Assembly: GCA_005406025.1 (NCBI GenBank)
Contig: BGZK01000002.1
Location: 1-64,000 of the forward strand
DNA: 64,000 bases
Direction of reading: 5' to 3'
From: Eumeta japonica
Taxonomy: Eukaryota; Arthropoda; Insecta; Lepidoptera; Psychidae
Positions 50,643 to 63,801 of this stretch are shown here, in pieces; the stretch's first letter is position 1; each line of letters starts with the position of its first letter. Made by a program: the position numbers and the translations under genes. Below the pieces are notes generated by a model. The model saw only the letters and a list, made by a program, of their open reading frames with translations, was not told where the DNA came from and did no database searches.

Positions 50643-53600
50643 CTGGAAAAAAAAACGAAGAAGTTATAATCATTCTTGTATTAGGATTATTGTCTTAAAA
50701 TAGAACATAATCAATGCTTTTCTCTACTGTTGATTAACGTTACAAGGCTTTAATAATTTATACCTTTAACGAGTATATATGAATTAGTTAGTAAATACTC
50801 TAAGTAACCTTGCTAACATCATTTTATAATACAAGGCTTTAATATTTTTTACTTTTAAGAGTTTATATGAATTAATTTGAAAATACTCTAAGAAACATAT
50901 TTTGTTTATGGCTCGACTTTGATAGTTTAAGAGTCAGCCCTTTCACAATTTTTATATTACGTGTCGAAAGTTTTCGGAAAATATTTAACAGCTAATGAAA
51001 AAATTCATGTAAAAATGTTGAAAATTCATGTAAAAATCTTTTTCGTTTTTGTCAATTAAATCATAACAAACATTTTAAATAATTCTGAACTCACTTCTCG
51101 ACCACCTCCGGCCGCTTCTTCCATTTGTGTTTTGATGTGTTTAGTTCGCAGCATCGGCCGCACGAGGCGCAGGCGGATGAAGGCCTCGATGGTGAACACG
51201 GTGAGGAGCAACACCACCTGAGAGTTAAGTGGATTGTGAGCGGCGTTCAACGGGTTAACGGCTCGTTTTAAACAATACGAGTAGTGCGTTTTGCAGTCCG
51301 CATGCAGTTCGCCTTGTGTTCAATAAGTAGGTTAGGTTAGGTTATACAACTCGAGTTGTTTTTGTTGGCGTACGTTCATTTTGTTGTCCGTACAGATATT
51401 TAATTAGTTTGTGTATTTTAAGAATTCGATCGTTATAAAAATGATAATAAAAATATTGTATTAAACATTTGTTTCCATTGCATCGAATTCTGGCTGAACG
51501 TTGATATTAAGTTGTTAATATCTATCTATACTGTTTATGACGACTTAATGAAACGTTTGTAACATTTGTCCGCATTTAGCGTAAAAAAAATAAAACATAT
51601 AACTTGGATTCAATTCAAATAAAACGGTTGACGTGGGACATGACCCCTGCGTTCTATTTGCGCGCGGCCAGCTGGACAAACAGACGACCTTGGCGTGAAC
51701 TTTCATTCGACTAAACGTCGACAGTAACCCGCCTTAATCCGAATCAAAGTTCCTTTCAAAGATGAACCTTGAGAGAAAAAAATGATATTGTCACAATACA
51801 GAAATCCATGGACACATGCCCAGTTCAACTGAGTTATTAAGGTATACCTTTAACTACGGAAATTCGCCCGTAGTTAAAGGTATACCTTAATAACTCAATA
51901 ACAGGTACTCTTGTTTCATGAATAAATCTTTAAATTTTAACACATTCCGTTTACAATTGAAGTGTAATATCAACATTTTGAAGACTAGCCGCACTTCTGA
52001 GTGAATTTTCTTGGTTATTTTTTTTTGTTTGTAAAAAAAAACTTCTCAAATTTGAAATAATGTAACAAAATTAATACATTCATTCTTCAAACTATTTCTT
52101 GTCTTCCCTAAAACAGTCGTTATGGGACATTCATCAAGTAGGTTTTAATAGATCTTGGACCCCAGACATAACTGGATAGACGCGTTGATAAGAAAAGATT
52201 TAATGAATTCACGATAAATCATCTGCGTGTGCTACGACTGCTATAATAAAATTAATATTGTATTTCATTCATGGATTGCTATTGTCAATATTTGCCTGTA
52301 CTAATACGCAAAAAATCTAGATTGAGTTATGATCGGGATGAACGAAAGTTCTAGATATAATTTAAGCACCGTTATTAAATTTAATCATAAATTACCGGTA
52401 TCGGTATCCTCCAGATAATTTCGTTGTTAATACTGTTAATGAAATGAGAAAGTGGACTGCGACGAATTTCAAACAAACGCAATTTCTGAGGTTCAAAAAC
52501 GCTCAGGCCTTTTTGGCCATGAAAAAGGACGTCATGCCTAGAACTTTTAGGACTTCTACGTCAATTTGTGGAATGACCAGAGATAATTAGACAAGGCAAT
52601 AAGTTTGTACCAGTTTCCTGCGCGCACGCAGAGCGCGGCGCCGCGCGTTATCGACGCCGTTAACCGTAGACCCGCTCATTACGTCCTCCGAGAATCAATT
52701 TAATGTACAATGTAACGAATTTATGTTGTCGCTGGTATTTTTATGTTGTCGCTGGTATTTGTGCGGGAAGTAATACAGTTGTATAAGATTGTGATAGAAC
52801 AACTAAACGACATGTTTGCTTATAAACGTCGATGAAAGGTCATATCAAGAGTCTACATTCGTGTTGCCGATGCGTTTGTCTCTTTGGTATTTCGATCTAG
52901 GTTTCCGAATTTGCCGATATCTGATTTTTGTTAAATGATCTTGTTTTACATTTTCAACAGCTCCATATAAAAATAAGAAATAATGCTCTTTCTTTTAAGG
53001 CGATCTCAGAATTATTTATTAAAGCTAGGTCATTGGCGTATTTTACTTAATTTTTCACGAAACAATTAAGGTAAGTGCACCTAGAAACATTATCGGCTGA
53101 GGTCAATCATACGATAAAAAAGGCCAACAGTTTTAACTTAAGCATTAAGTTATCTTGTATCCGTAGCCGTGAACTTTTTCTCTTTACGAAGTGACATTAA
53201 TTACTCTGTTGTATTGATTTGGAACATGTAAAATTTCGCATATGGCCCTACACGGTTTCAGTTTACATTTCATTGACAATACTTTCAATTGGCAATACAG
53301 GCTTGAGAAGCCTTCATTTAGTCTCAGGAAGTTCATTTTATAATGCTTATTTTCAACTTGTCTTGATGATTCATTTTGATATTTGTCATTTTTATTGAAA
53401 GGTAAAAACGGTTTATGGAATTCGATTGCGGTATGGTATTGTGATCACTAAAAGATGAGGATTTTTTTTTCGATTTTTGATCGTTAATGTGCAAACAAAT
53501 CGATCATATGTGACTGTTGAGATTAATATTAATTCTCGATGTCTTACCTGTATCCAGGATATGTGTTGGAACCGCGTGATGCTGTGCAGCTTCAGGTACG

Positions 53601-56600
53601 ACAGTAGCGCCACGAAGCTGACCAAGGCGTTGAAGATGTAGTAGACCGGAAACAGCACTGTCTGAACCCTTCCGAATTCGTGTCGAGGCAAGGAGAAGTA
53701 CAGGACTATGCCTATGGGCAATAGATAAGAGAACTCGGTATTATACATGCTTCCATTTGTAAACAACGAAATTAGCTATTGTTAGTCTTAGTCTCAAGAC
53801 ATTAATGTTTAAATAAATTATAAAATTAAATTATTTATTGGTCAGTAAATTAACTAAAAATGTCCTTATAAAGTTCGTGTTTTTTGTTACTTACAAATTT
53901 CATGTAATCTTATAAAAGTAATAAAATTTTGATAATTGTAATTTCATAACAAAATTCGTTAGGGGCAGTTGGTTAGATAAAAAAGGACAATTGATTTTAG
54001 AGAATCGAAATAAATTCCGTAAGCAATCATCTATTATTTGTGTATTGAAAAGAAACGAATATTTTTATAAATCAAATATTTATTCTCATAAATTTTCGCC
54101 AAAACGACATGGATATTACGTCCGTAACAGATTAGTTACGCCGTGGCAGTATGTTTAATATTTTATTCAGTTTCTAGAATTGTGTACTATATTTTATGAT
54201 AATAAGCGTGAAAATTGGCTACAATGTTTGCGGCCCGGTCACGCATAAACGGCTGAATGGATCTAATAAAATTCGCCACAAAGACAGAAGATGTTTTGTA
54301 TTAATAGATAAGACAGGGTACTGCGTTTCTGCCGAATAATTTGACCAGGATCAAAATCCAGTGTCAGGACCAAGAATAGAACCGTAATTGAGAGTGAGAT
54401 GAGATAGGAAGTCAGAGCGGATATCTTAATTGGAATCGAACATTGATTTTGGAATGAAACAGGAGCGGCCTCGGGAGCGAACGCGGAACAGGAATCGGAA
54501 TAAGGAAAACAGAGCCGGGACCCGAATCAAGAGTAGAACCGGAATTAAAATTGAGATCGCCGTCGGGATTAGTAGCCCAGTGGCTAGATACAAAAGATGA
54601 AAAAAGAAATCTAATACCACGCATGTGGAGCCGTGGCCAAAAGCTTGTATCTGTGTATAAGGAATTTCACAGACGAATTAAAACGGTATGATGGTATTAG
54701 AATGTGTCCTCATCAGAAATTTGAGTGATCAACGAAGTAGGTCACGCTTCTAATCAATCATTGACAATCATTTATAATAAATATGTCAAAAGTCATCAAA
54801 GAGCAATTTAGCCAAGGTCGGCGCTCGTCAGCCGCCTCTGACGACTCAAATAGGTCATCTGCCATTGATCGTGTATAATAATCGTTAAATTATGCGGTTG
54901 TTCGTTTATTAAGATTTTCGATTTAAGGACGTCCGATCTTAATGAGTTGGACCATCGTAGAAGGTGAGTCCAGGTTGCCCAGCGTAATGAATATGTTGCA
55001 CTATGTTCAACGTTGGATTTCTGCTGTTCTGTATCGACATAATTTGGATTATTAAAATTAATTATTAATTTTATAATTATTTTAAAGCTTTTCAGTTGTT
55101 TGTATAGATTAAACAATCTCAAAGCCCGTTATCATCGTTGTATTTCGTCAAAAGATAAATCACTTTATTGAACTAATATATTATTATCGATTGAAATCTA
55201 TTTATTGATATTCGTCGATAGTCAGTATTATTATAGAGTTTTCCGAAGAATTTTAATACAAACACTGAATCATAATAGCGCGTTCACGGCGCGTCATCCA
55301 TAACGAAACAAAATCGAGTCCCGTTATTGCCAAGCAGTCTCCACGAACTCAATAGGGTATACGGTGATCACTGGCGATCCGGCTATGAAATGGCATCTTC
55401 GACGATGAGGTCGAACCGATCGCGCGGCCTCGCCGGTCGCGCTGGCTAAAAGGGTCGGCGCCGGCGCCGCGCCGAGGTCGGGAGCAGCGGCGTGTATCAT
55501 ACGGCTAATTATTTATAAATTGCAGGCGAGCGATAATGCCACGTTAGAAAGGGCAAATGGATCATTTACTTGATGATCATTTTACATGATGATGGCGTGC
55601 ACAGCGTTAGGTGATTTTTTTTTTCGTTTCTACGTTTCGTTATCCTTGAGGGATTAAGTTAGGACAATTATTCGAAGGGTTCCAATTTGTTAAAACTAAA
55701 CTGTTCTCAATTGATGTTATAAGTAAGTACCTATTTTTGTATGAAATGGAATTTACTTTTTACTTTGATAACATTCTTGTAATTATATATTAAAATCAAA
55801 AATGCTATTAATTTATACGCAAAATGTGTAATTATTAGTCATTTTATACAAAAAAGATATGTATAACGCGCACCATCGTTTTGAGAAAATAGATAAAGTG
55901 TAAGTCTTATGGTCTGTTTTGACATGTAACATATAATAATAAAACTTTTTGAGCTTTATTATTTTATAGAAATTTATTATTCCTTAGCAAACTTCCCGTA
56001 TAAATTCAAATCACTCGTTACTGGAACAGTTACAGAATAATAATAAATCTCTCTCGATCGATTCTCAGCGTCTAAAGCATTCCGAATAATAATGAACTAT
56101 CAAAAAAGTACCTCATCGCTTCTGCGAACTCGTTGCAAACGCGAGAGAGCGAATTGCGTATAAAACTGGACAGCCAATCAAAATGCATTCGCGAAATGCA
56201 GGCAGTAAGCCCGTTCTGTCTCGTTTTATAGCACTCGTAATTGAGATAATCCATTCTTAACGCATCTTCTAATATCTGTTTGGTTGCAAATTAGCAGACG
56301 TATTTCATGTAGTTTAGTAAGAATAATTGGAATTGTTTCCATTCAATCGAATCGAAAGATATTCATTACTTACTCGTAGAGATTGTCTCTACGTTTATGC
56401 AGAACTTATGTAACATAACTTATAAAAAGAATAAGATTCCACGTAGGAATTGAGTATTCTGAAACGTAAAAAAGGAGGTGGGGGTTAGGATTTAACCCCC
56501 ATAACCCTCCTTAGGCCTCGATGCTTTTCTTACGGAAGGAGCGCAACCTACAAGATTTCTCAAAATGTAGGTACAATTGTTTTCATTTGATTGTGATATA

Positions 56601-59283
56601 ATATGAAGCCTGCGACTTTCTATATCTACGTGCTTGATAAATATTGTATAAATGTGTAATAAATTAAGTATGAATGCAGGTATATGGATACATTAATGAA
56701 TATACTGTATGAATTTGTAAAAAGGTTTTTATAATGTATATATACCTATCTTCTGTTTGTTAGTTTATTATGGCATCATGCAAAAATAATTGGGCGGATT
56801 TCGACGGTGGTTTCTTTTACTGAAAAGCTACTTACTTTGATGTTCAACTTAATGTGAATTCGCAAATCAATGTAATGGTATGTTGATATCGGAAGTTAGT
56901 CACAAGGTATAATAAACGAAATATTATCGTGTAATGATTCATACAAACCGAAGTTGTATCAAATGTACACGGTTATGAACATCGCGCGTGTTGTTTAAAC
57001 TTTATTGTACAAAAAGTCACCTGTTAATTCTTTAGCGTCTAGACTTTTTCAACTGGCGGTTATTATAACTACAACTCATACAATGCCCTTCGTAGGGCAT
57101 GAATCCTTTACAAAACTGTGACGTAATATGTCCTACATTACGTCACAGTCCGTCAATGTTGGGTCGATGCGTTTACGCAGTCAACGAACATTTTGGCGGG
57201 CTTCGCCATGTAGATTTCTTTACAATGCTTCTATCATAGAGTATATCAAATGGTAAAGTATACCAATTTGTACAAGATTAAAAAACATCCAATTGTATTA
57301 TCTACTACTTTGATAGTTAGCAATATGTTAATCTTCTGTAGGTTATTAATCATATCGAGTGCCATCCATTCCAATGATTGATACCACTCACACAGATCGC
57401 ATATGCGATACCTCTACGTCGTTTCAGCCCGCTATCGACTGTGAGCTCGATATTGATCCAGTGCGCAACGAATAGTTCAAAATAAAGTGTTTTTCCACCA
57501 CTAGGTGTCGCTGCTTTCCGCGTTCATACCTCCACGTGTACGTAAAGACTCGTCACTTCCGTGTCTGTTTTTAGATTAAGACATCGATATCAATTAATTA
57601 TCGCGGTTCCTGTGTTTGTTTTAAGGGTTATCTGATAACGCGTCGGTAAAGACCTGAGATATGTCTAAACAATAATAAAAAATAGGTTTTTCTCTTGAAC
57701 AATTTTTATTTACTATATCTGACATAACTTAAGTTTCTGATTTCACGTCTCTATGTTTGTGATAATATGTATATGATAGTACTGTGTCAAAAAGTAGAAT
57801 TAATTCTAATTCAATTTACTGATTATTAGACTAAATTAGTTTACTAAAGAGGAGAACATATATTTTATCTTATTTATAAAAAAAAAATAACAGTAAAATA
57901 TCTATTATTGACGTGACAACGTCTTATAAATTGGTTTGCCGGGTGACACTTCAAGAAACTGCGTTACGCTCCGCTCACGTTATGCGCTCACAATGAGAGC
58001 GAGTGAGAGGCACGCGTCCCTTCCACTCGGGCATGGTTAGCCCGCCTAAGAGCGAGAGAGACAGACATAAAAAGTGAAAGGCACGCGTCCCTTCCACTCA
58101 GATAGGAACAAGTTAAATTGTAGTAAACGCTGTTTCATTGTACGCAAATGTATTGCAAGTTATTGTATGTATATTTGTATATATATACGTATGTATGTGT
58201 AAAGGTAAAAATAAAATTTTGTTAATATGAAATTCAGTGCGAGATTCTTTGTATAAATTAATGTTTTAAATATAATTCTTTGTATAAATAAATGTTTTAA
58301 ATTGTTACTATTATTTCATCCTTCTTCCTACTATACGAATGAATATTCACATTAAAATGATTTTACCACTCAAAGTCGTTGTCACGTAAAACTTTCGCCC
58401 GTATACCGACTTTACAGGCAACCAATTTTTTAACACGAATTTTTAGATGAAAAGTCGCAAAAAGGTAATATAACTCATGTTGTAAAGTTATAGGGGCTAA
58501 AAATACGTAAATAAAAATTATTAAACATCGCATTTAAGTATATCCTCGCACGGCAGTTGCGGCCGAGTGGTCATCCAAGGTAATGAATTCGATTCCTCGA
58601 CCACAGCTAAGGTTTTAAAGACTCGGAGCGTGCTTCGGCGAGCACGTCAAACCGTTATCGTCTCACGCTATCCCACATTACTGACTATATTTCTTAGCTG
58701 TCCCCACCTTCACGATCAAGTAGTGGGTTAAAAGCCTCATTTCCTTACTCCGGAGAGACACTGCGAGAGGCTGCGCCACTACAGACTGTACCATTTTTTT
58801 TATCCCACCACTGCACATACAGTCTCCCACAGTCGGACGTTGTCGGAGCCGACATTGTAATAGAATCCAAGGAACTCAATATGTAGTTTGATTTTCATCG
58901 AATGAAAGCTTTCGGTTCATAAGTTACCCGTAGTGACGATCCCAAACCGGTATCATCTGGTTCGAAAGCAATACCCGCGTCCATTCGGCCATCACCCTTG
59001 TGATGGGGTGACAGAAAAAATCGAACGTTTAGCACTCAGACCCCTTCCCCTCCTGTCATTCGCGGATTACGTTTAAAAATTTCCACTCACCGCTGACGAG
59101 CGTCATCCAGACTTGCGTGCCGAGGTGCACGGCCACGGCGGCCACGTACAGCGCGCGCCAGGGCCGCACGCAGCCGCCGCCGCGCGCCAGCCAGGCCGCC
59201 ACCACGGCCGCCGCCAGCGCCACATGCAGCGGCTGCCACGTGCGCGTCAGCGTGCTGTCGACAAAGAACGTTCTATTGAGATG
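50478..59283 (-). CDS. Tmem205: TMEM205-like multi-pass membrane protein, partial gene (4 exons)
   Basis: Family (TMEM205/DUF4149): small multi-pass membrane proteins; human TMEM205 is linked to platinum-drug resistance, while the insect role is unknown. Minus-strand exons: 59091-59283, 53548-53711, 51095-51217, 50478-50642, together 645 nt (214 residues plus TAG) with agreeing phases. Hallmarks: GTQVWMTLVSG, then FSLPRHEFGRVQTVLFPVYY, LLLTVFTIEAFIRLRLVRPM, ending FRSYHSTVAAGTMISMGCSV. About four hydrophobic segments. The exon at 59283 opens in phase 0 with HLNRTFFVDS and no Met, so at least one upstream coding exon is missing from this model. Confidence 0.88.
50643..51094 (-). other. TMEM205-like intron (last)
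   Basis: AT-rich, with two similar ~70-bp stretches near 50.74-50.82 and 50.83-50.90 kb (AAGGCTTTAATA... and GAATTA words). Nothing else. Confidence 0.45.
51095..51217 (-). CDS. Tmem205: TMEM205-like third observed exon
   Basis: 41 codons, VVLLLTVFTIEAFIRLRLVR, then PMLRTKHIKTQMEEAAGGGRE, phase 0 at both ends, acceptor CTCTCAG and donor GAA/GTGAGT. The membrane helix followed by a basic and then acidic loop matches the family. Confidence 0.9.
51218..53547 (-). other. TMEM205-like intron with palindromes and small duplications
   Basis: Contains an interstitial TTAGG run near 51328-51345, a perfect 30-bp hairpin at 51830-51897, a 20-bp perfect tandem duplication at 52721-52760, and a GC-rich patch near 52.62-52.66 kb. 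No gene seen. Confidence 0.5.
53548..53711 (-). CDS. Tmem205: TMEM205-like second observed exon
   Basis: Acceptor CCCATAG then GCATAGTC; Gly completed across the splice (G + GC). Encodes IVLYFSLPRHEFGRVQTVLF, PVYYIFNALVSFVALLSYLK and ends SWIQ before GTAAGA. The LPRH.FG..Q..LFP.Y pattern is the clearest TMEM205 signature. Confidence 0.93.
53712..59090 (-). other. Large TMEM205-like intron
   Basis: AT-rich. Holds purine-rich degenerate repeats (54.34-54.58 kb), a GC-rich island at about 55.38-55.49 kb, a hairpin at 57115-57149, a duplicated segment at 57.99-58.11 kb, and a SINE-like element at about 58.55-58.83 kb. Confidence 0.5.
58555..58830 (+). repeat. tRNA-derived SINE-like element
   Basis: Begins with a Pol III A-box-like GCGGCCGAGTGG (about 58560-58571) and a B-box-like ATTCGATTCCTCGAC some 20 bp later, closer than in a normal tRNA, implying a small deletion. 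The GC-richer body runs on to about 58830, ending near a T-run. Confidence 0.55.
59091..59283 (-). CDS. Tmem205: TMEM205-like first observed exon
   Basis: Acceptor ATGTTTCCAG then CATCTCAAT. Encodes HLNRTFFVDSTLTRTWQPLH, an Ala/Val-rich membrane helix, a GGGCVRPW loop and a second helix, then HLGTQVWMTLVSG. Very GC-rich compared with flanks. Donor AGCG/GTGAGT. A stop lies in frame shortly upstream, so this is not the first exon. Confidence 0.85.
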
Positions 59284-62200
59284 CTGGAAACATTTATGCG
59301 CGAAGTATTATCGCGCATCTCTATTCGTAGTAAATCATTAATATATTTCAATTATTCACATAGTATATGTGGGCTACGGCATTACGGGTTAAAACAAGTT
59401 TGAAATGTTAGAGGTTGAGTTGACCATTTTACGTTACTTTTATTTGTGATTATAATTAGAATCATATACACATACAAACAGACGTGTACAGTACGAAACA
59501 TAAACCAATAAGATATAAGCCCTTTCGTTACATGTGTCACGTGGTTTATAAAACCTCATTTAAGTTTTCTAATTTGACCTAAAATGTGAGTCTCATGTTC
59601 TAAATTCATTTACTTATGTTATAAATTCGTGTTTGGGTCACAGAAATTCATATGTACAGCCAATTTCAACTTAATCAGACCAGCAGATTCGGAGAAAATT
59701 TGTTGTGACAGACGAACAAACAGAATTGAATGATTTTATTTTATAGGACTTATGCAATTCGGATGTGCAGAAGCCTTAAAATAGATAGGTGTTTTAAAAT
59801 TTGTTTATTTTTCAAGTGAAACTTTTATAGCGACGGTTTGGTAGTCGGCGATAAGTCCCGAATTCATATGGAAATCAAAGTCGATTCGCACTAGTTTATT
59901 AAATTCTTGATGCCTTAGTTGACTGCGATTCTTGCAAGACAGTCATTTACACGTGTTTTTTATGTGGTTATATTCAATGTGAAAACAAACTCTTATTCAC
60001 GATAATATTGTGATTCAGTTATGTTACGAGCAAAAATATAATATTACAATTTCTTATTATTTTTAATGCATATAAAATGAATTAACTTAAGTAATCAAAT
60101 AAGTATTTTATATATTTGTAATCCTAAAATCATCACTTGTTTCAGTGTTTGAGAGCATTGTCTTTAAGCCAGGAAATGTGGAGCTGAAATCTGAACCACG
60201 CTTGGCGTATATTTCCCAATGAGTCTTTATCTTAAGTCAACGCTTAAGTCATGGCGGTCTCGAGGTCCTCCCTGCTCCTCAAAAAGGTGGCATGGGATAC
60301 CTTAGCAGCGGGGTGACAAAAAGCCTACGTAATGAGCATTATAACATATAAGTACGGCAACGACATACTTATAAGTGCATAAGAAAGCTTCGAGTGGTTA
60401 CATGCGCAGGCATCGAGACAATTTATTGTAATACACTCTTGACCATATCTTTCACATTTATTGGCGCCATCGATGGCTCTAGCTATTAAACGGTTCACGT
60501 GCCACTTATCGATGTGATAATAATCATGTCGGTACGTGCTCTTATACACGAATCACTACCGTATTTGGCGACGAAAAAGGGCTCGAGCGATAAGCTATTG
60601 CTTATGATAATTAATAGTTGATAACTACCACAAGCATAAATTTATTAATGGTCGAATGCGTGTGTATGTATCAATAGAAGATGATATTATGAAGCGGCAA
60701 AATAAGTTTAGTAATATTTTCAGAGATTCAGCTACGCCCAAAATGGGATTTACTCGTTTTAAATATAGGGGCAAAAATAAAAGAATTTCAATGAAAAGTT
60801 ATTTTAAGTTACAATGATATTTTAAATAATTTTACGTACAGAATGTTGGCAGAAGCAAACTACAAAAGCAACTAGGAAGAGTTTATGAATATTCAACTTT
60901 TAAGAGGATGAAAAACCTGAAATACTATTGCACGTAAAATTGAAACCACTATCATCACAAATGTAAGAATTGATTTTGGAGCCATTCGTTAGAAAAAACA
61001 TCAAATGTGCAGTCGGGGGAACCCTATCAGGACCGAAGTTTTTTTCATAATAAATTAAACATAAAATAGTGAATTATGAATTGTTTAAAAAAATAAATTA
61101 AATTAATTCCAAGAGAGGCAGAAAATAGAATGGAATGGGCGTAAGTTACGATTTCCACCAGTCAACTCCTACCGCAAGCCGCGTTAAGGGACTTCGTTTC
61201 AAAAATGATTCAACGTCCTTGTTTCTTTTTTGGAAAAAAAAATTGAAATGAAGGAAAAAATATATAAACATACTGAAATCGCTAGATCTAGAATCTTTGA
61301 GATTTTGCACAAGACATTTTTTTTAATTTAATTGAAATCAGTACTAAATGAGGACAGGACTGTGGTCGAGATCATAATTGACAAACAGATCATTCGATAA
61401 AAAACCATAAAAGACTTTTTTCTTTGTATATGTGGGTGGAGTCGCGAGCAAATGCCAGTATTAACATACAAAGTATTTTATTTAACTTGAGTTTGAATTA
61501 AAACCAATAAACCTTATGAGAGAGCCCACAGAAAAATGAAAAAGACATTACAAAATATATTCCATTGGTGTCACATAAACAAGTCATTTTAGCGTAAGCA
61601 GAACGTTCTTCTACCGATGCAACACAGTTGTTATAAACTGCTACAGCAGCGATCTCGTTGACGTCACGTGTAATGGTCCCCCAACAAACGAGTGATTGTC
61701 AACTTGACACATTTTTGTACCCGCGCTTAATAATGATGTGGAGTTGCAGTATGCAATTTCGTCACAGAGCGGTGTTGTTTTCAAAAATGATGAAGTTCTA
61801 TTTTCAAGTTTGTTGAAGTATGTATTTTTCATAGATATTTTCAATTAGGTAATTGTATCGATTTTGTATTCTATTAATGATTCGAAAAGTTCCTAGTTAA
61901 TGGCTATTTGTGTGATATGTTTGTTTCAATTTTGTTTTTAGCTTTTCAGATTGACACAGAAAGTTGTTTAATTACCAAATTTGGTACAACTTAAAAAATG
62001 TTCTTAGCTGCAGTTTAAGACGGAACCGGTTCTCGAATGAAACTTTTCTTACCGACTCGCGCGCAGGATTTTTTATACGCCCAATATTTGTACGAATAGT
62101 GCGACGACCTTTAACGATGCAGCAGGTTGGCAATCAATGGTTAGCGGTTATTTTTATAAGCTGAATTAGTTTATGAATTAAAAAGGTTTTTGATTTAAGA

Positions 62201-63594
62201 TAAAAATACAGATATACATAATAATAAATGCCGAATTCAGTTGAATATAAAACAGATAAAATTATGAAATAAAATCATATATATATATATATACAAATTG
62301 TTTGTTTTTTGCAATTTATTATTATATTTTTATATACTTCAAGAACGCATGTGTATGTAATAAAAAAAACGATGAAAATAGTGATAACAATTTTCACAAA
62401 AGAAAAACTAGAAAACTTGTTCGACTTTCATTAATAACTATTAAACGGTTGCGAGTTCAATAATAAAAATCAATAGGAATCCTCCTTAGAATATATGGAT
62501 ACTTATTTAATACAATTTATCTCAATCCATTGTTTATTTTCTCTAAATAGTGGACACCCACCGACGCACAGACCAACGGACGGCGGTACACATTTTTCAA
62601 ATACAATTTTTGTTATGTAATCTAACGTAAACCAATTAGAAAATAAAATATTCTTATAATTTAATGTCTCTAGTAATTTAAATATTAATATTAAGTGGAT
62701 TTAACGTCTAGTTTAAAGTATAAGAATGATTTTATGTAGCGAAACTGAAGTATGACCACATAACGAAAGTAGAGCACTCTCACACGTCGCGCGTTGTGTC
62801 GTGCAAAACTACGCTTGTGTGTGTGCACGTACTTGTATCTGCGTTTACGTGATTTCCAAAAAGCAATCGGCGATGACAGCGACTGTATGAAGCTATGATC
62901 GCTATTGGTTTGAGTGATAATCACAATTGCGGACCGTAATGCGATTACAAATATATCAGATAACATTGTTGCCTTTGATTACATTTTACGCGGCGTTATT
63001 TGCCTTTTGTCAGCTAAACCCTTATCTTGATTGTCAAGGTTCGTAGGGTTCTTTGTCCTTATATGTATTGTATGTACTATACGCGGAAGGTATTTATGAA
63101 ACAATATAGATAGCTATTAGTAATTATTGATAACGTAATTTAGGTTTTAATATTACAGATTCTGGTACATCTATTTAAAAGTAAATCCTTAATTAGAAAT
63201 AGAAATACTATGGTTCGGACGAGACGAGATTTAATGAGACCATGAAGATTTAATGGTCAAGAGAAGTTATTTAACGGTAATTCATTAATATTAAAGTGAA
63301 TCTGCTTTATATCTTGCTAACAGCACCTTAGTTAGTTTTTACTTAGTATGATCTTTTTGCAAAGATAATTAACCTATTTGCCATTGTACCACCGCAAGCA
63401 AATATGTATAACTTTCATTGTAAGCCACGTTTGAACATTCATCTATTCTGTCGGTGATTGATCTATACTTGTTTGCACAAAATGTTATTTGTCTTTGAAG
63501 TCGAAACTTTGTCATATAAATACGCTGTTAAGAGACCGACGATTTTATACTTGATTGATAAAAAAAATTACTGTTAGTATAGAGTTGGGGACTA
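59284..63594. other. Probable TMEM205-like upstream intron or intergenic DNA
   Basis: AT-rich, with (AT)n near 62.28-62.29 kb. No exon could be assigned with confidence. Confidence 0.35.
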
Positions 63595-63801
63595 TTAAGG
63601 AGACGCATATATTATTTTATATATTTGGAAAAGTTTAATGTGGTAGTAGGTATCAAATGATTTGCTTTTGGAATCATTCCGTGACAAACAGATAGTGTAT
63701 ATGATAATGTTGAGAATTCCAATGAGAACGACCGCGGTGACGAAAGAGGCGATCGTGAGTGGAGAGTGCACAGACAGAAGTGGTACAATACATCGGGCCA
63801 T
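63595..63801 (-). CDS. Candidate minus-strand first exon with a membrane segment
   Basis: ATG (63799-63801) in excellent context AACATGG starts MARCIVPLLSVHSPLTIASF, followed by a strongly hydrophobic stretch to about residue 40. It could be an N-terminal exon of the TMEM205-like gene, which lacks a start, but I see no good donor in the needed phase. An overlapping + frame (63759-63974) also looks protein-like, so the strand is uncertain. Confidence 0.2.
   Translation of the reverse strand: MARCIVPLLSVHSPLTIASFVTAVVLIGILNIIIYTICLSRNDSKSKSFDTYYHIKLFQIYKIIYASP

Noticed and set aside
59113..59403. Plus-strand frames opposite the TMEM205-like exon
   Set aside because: His/Ala/Arg-rich shadow of a GC-rich exon whose minus strand matches TMEM205 and has proper splice sites.
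60325..60549. Cys-containing minus frame, possible small secreted protein
   Set aside because: No signal peptide in frame, unusual hydrophobic end rather than start, no splice support; probably chance.
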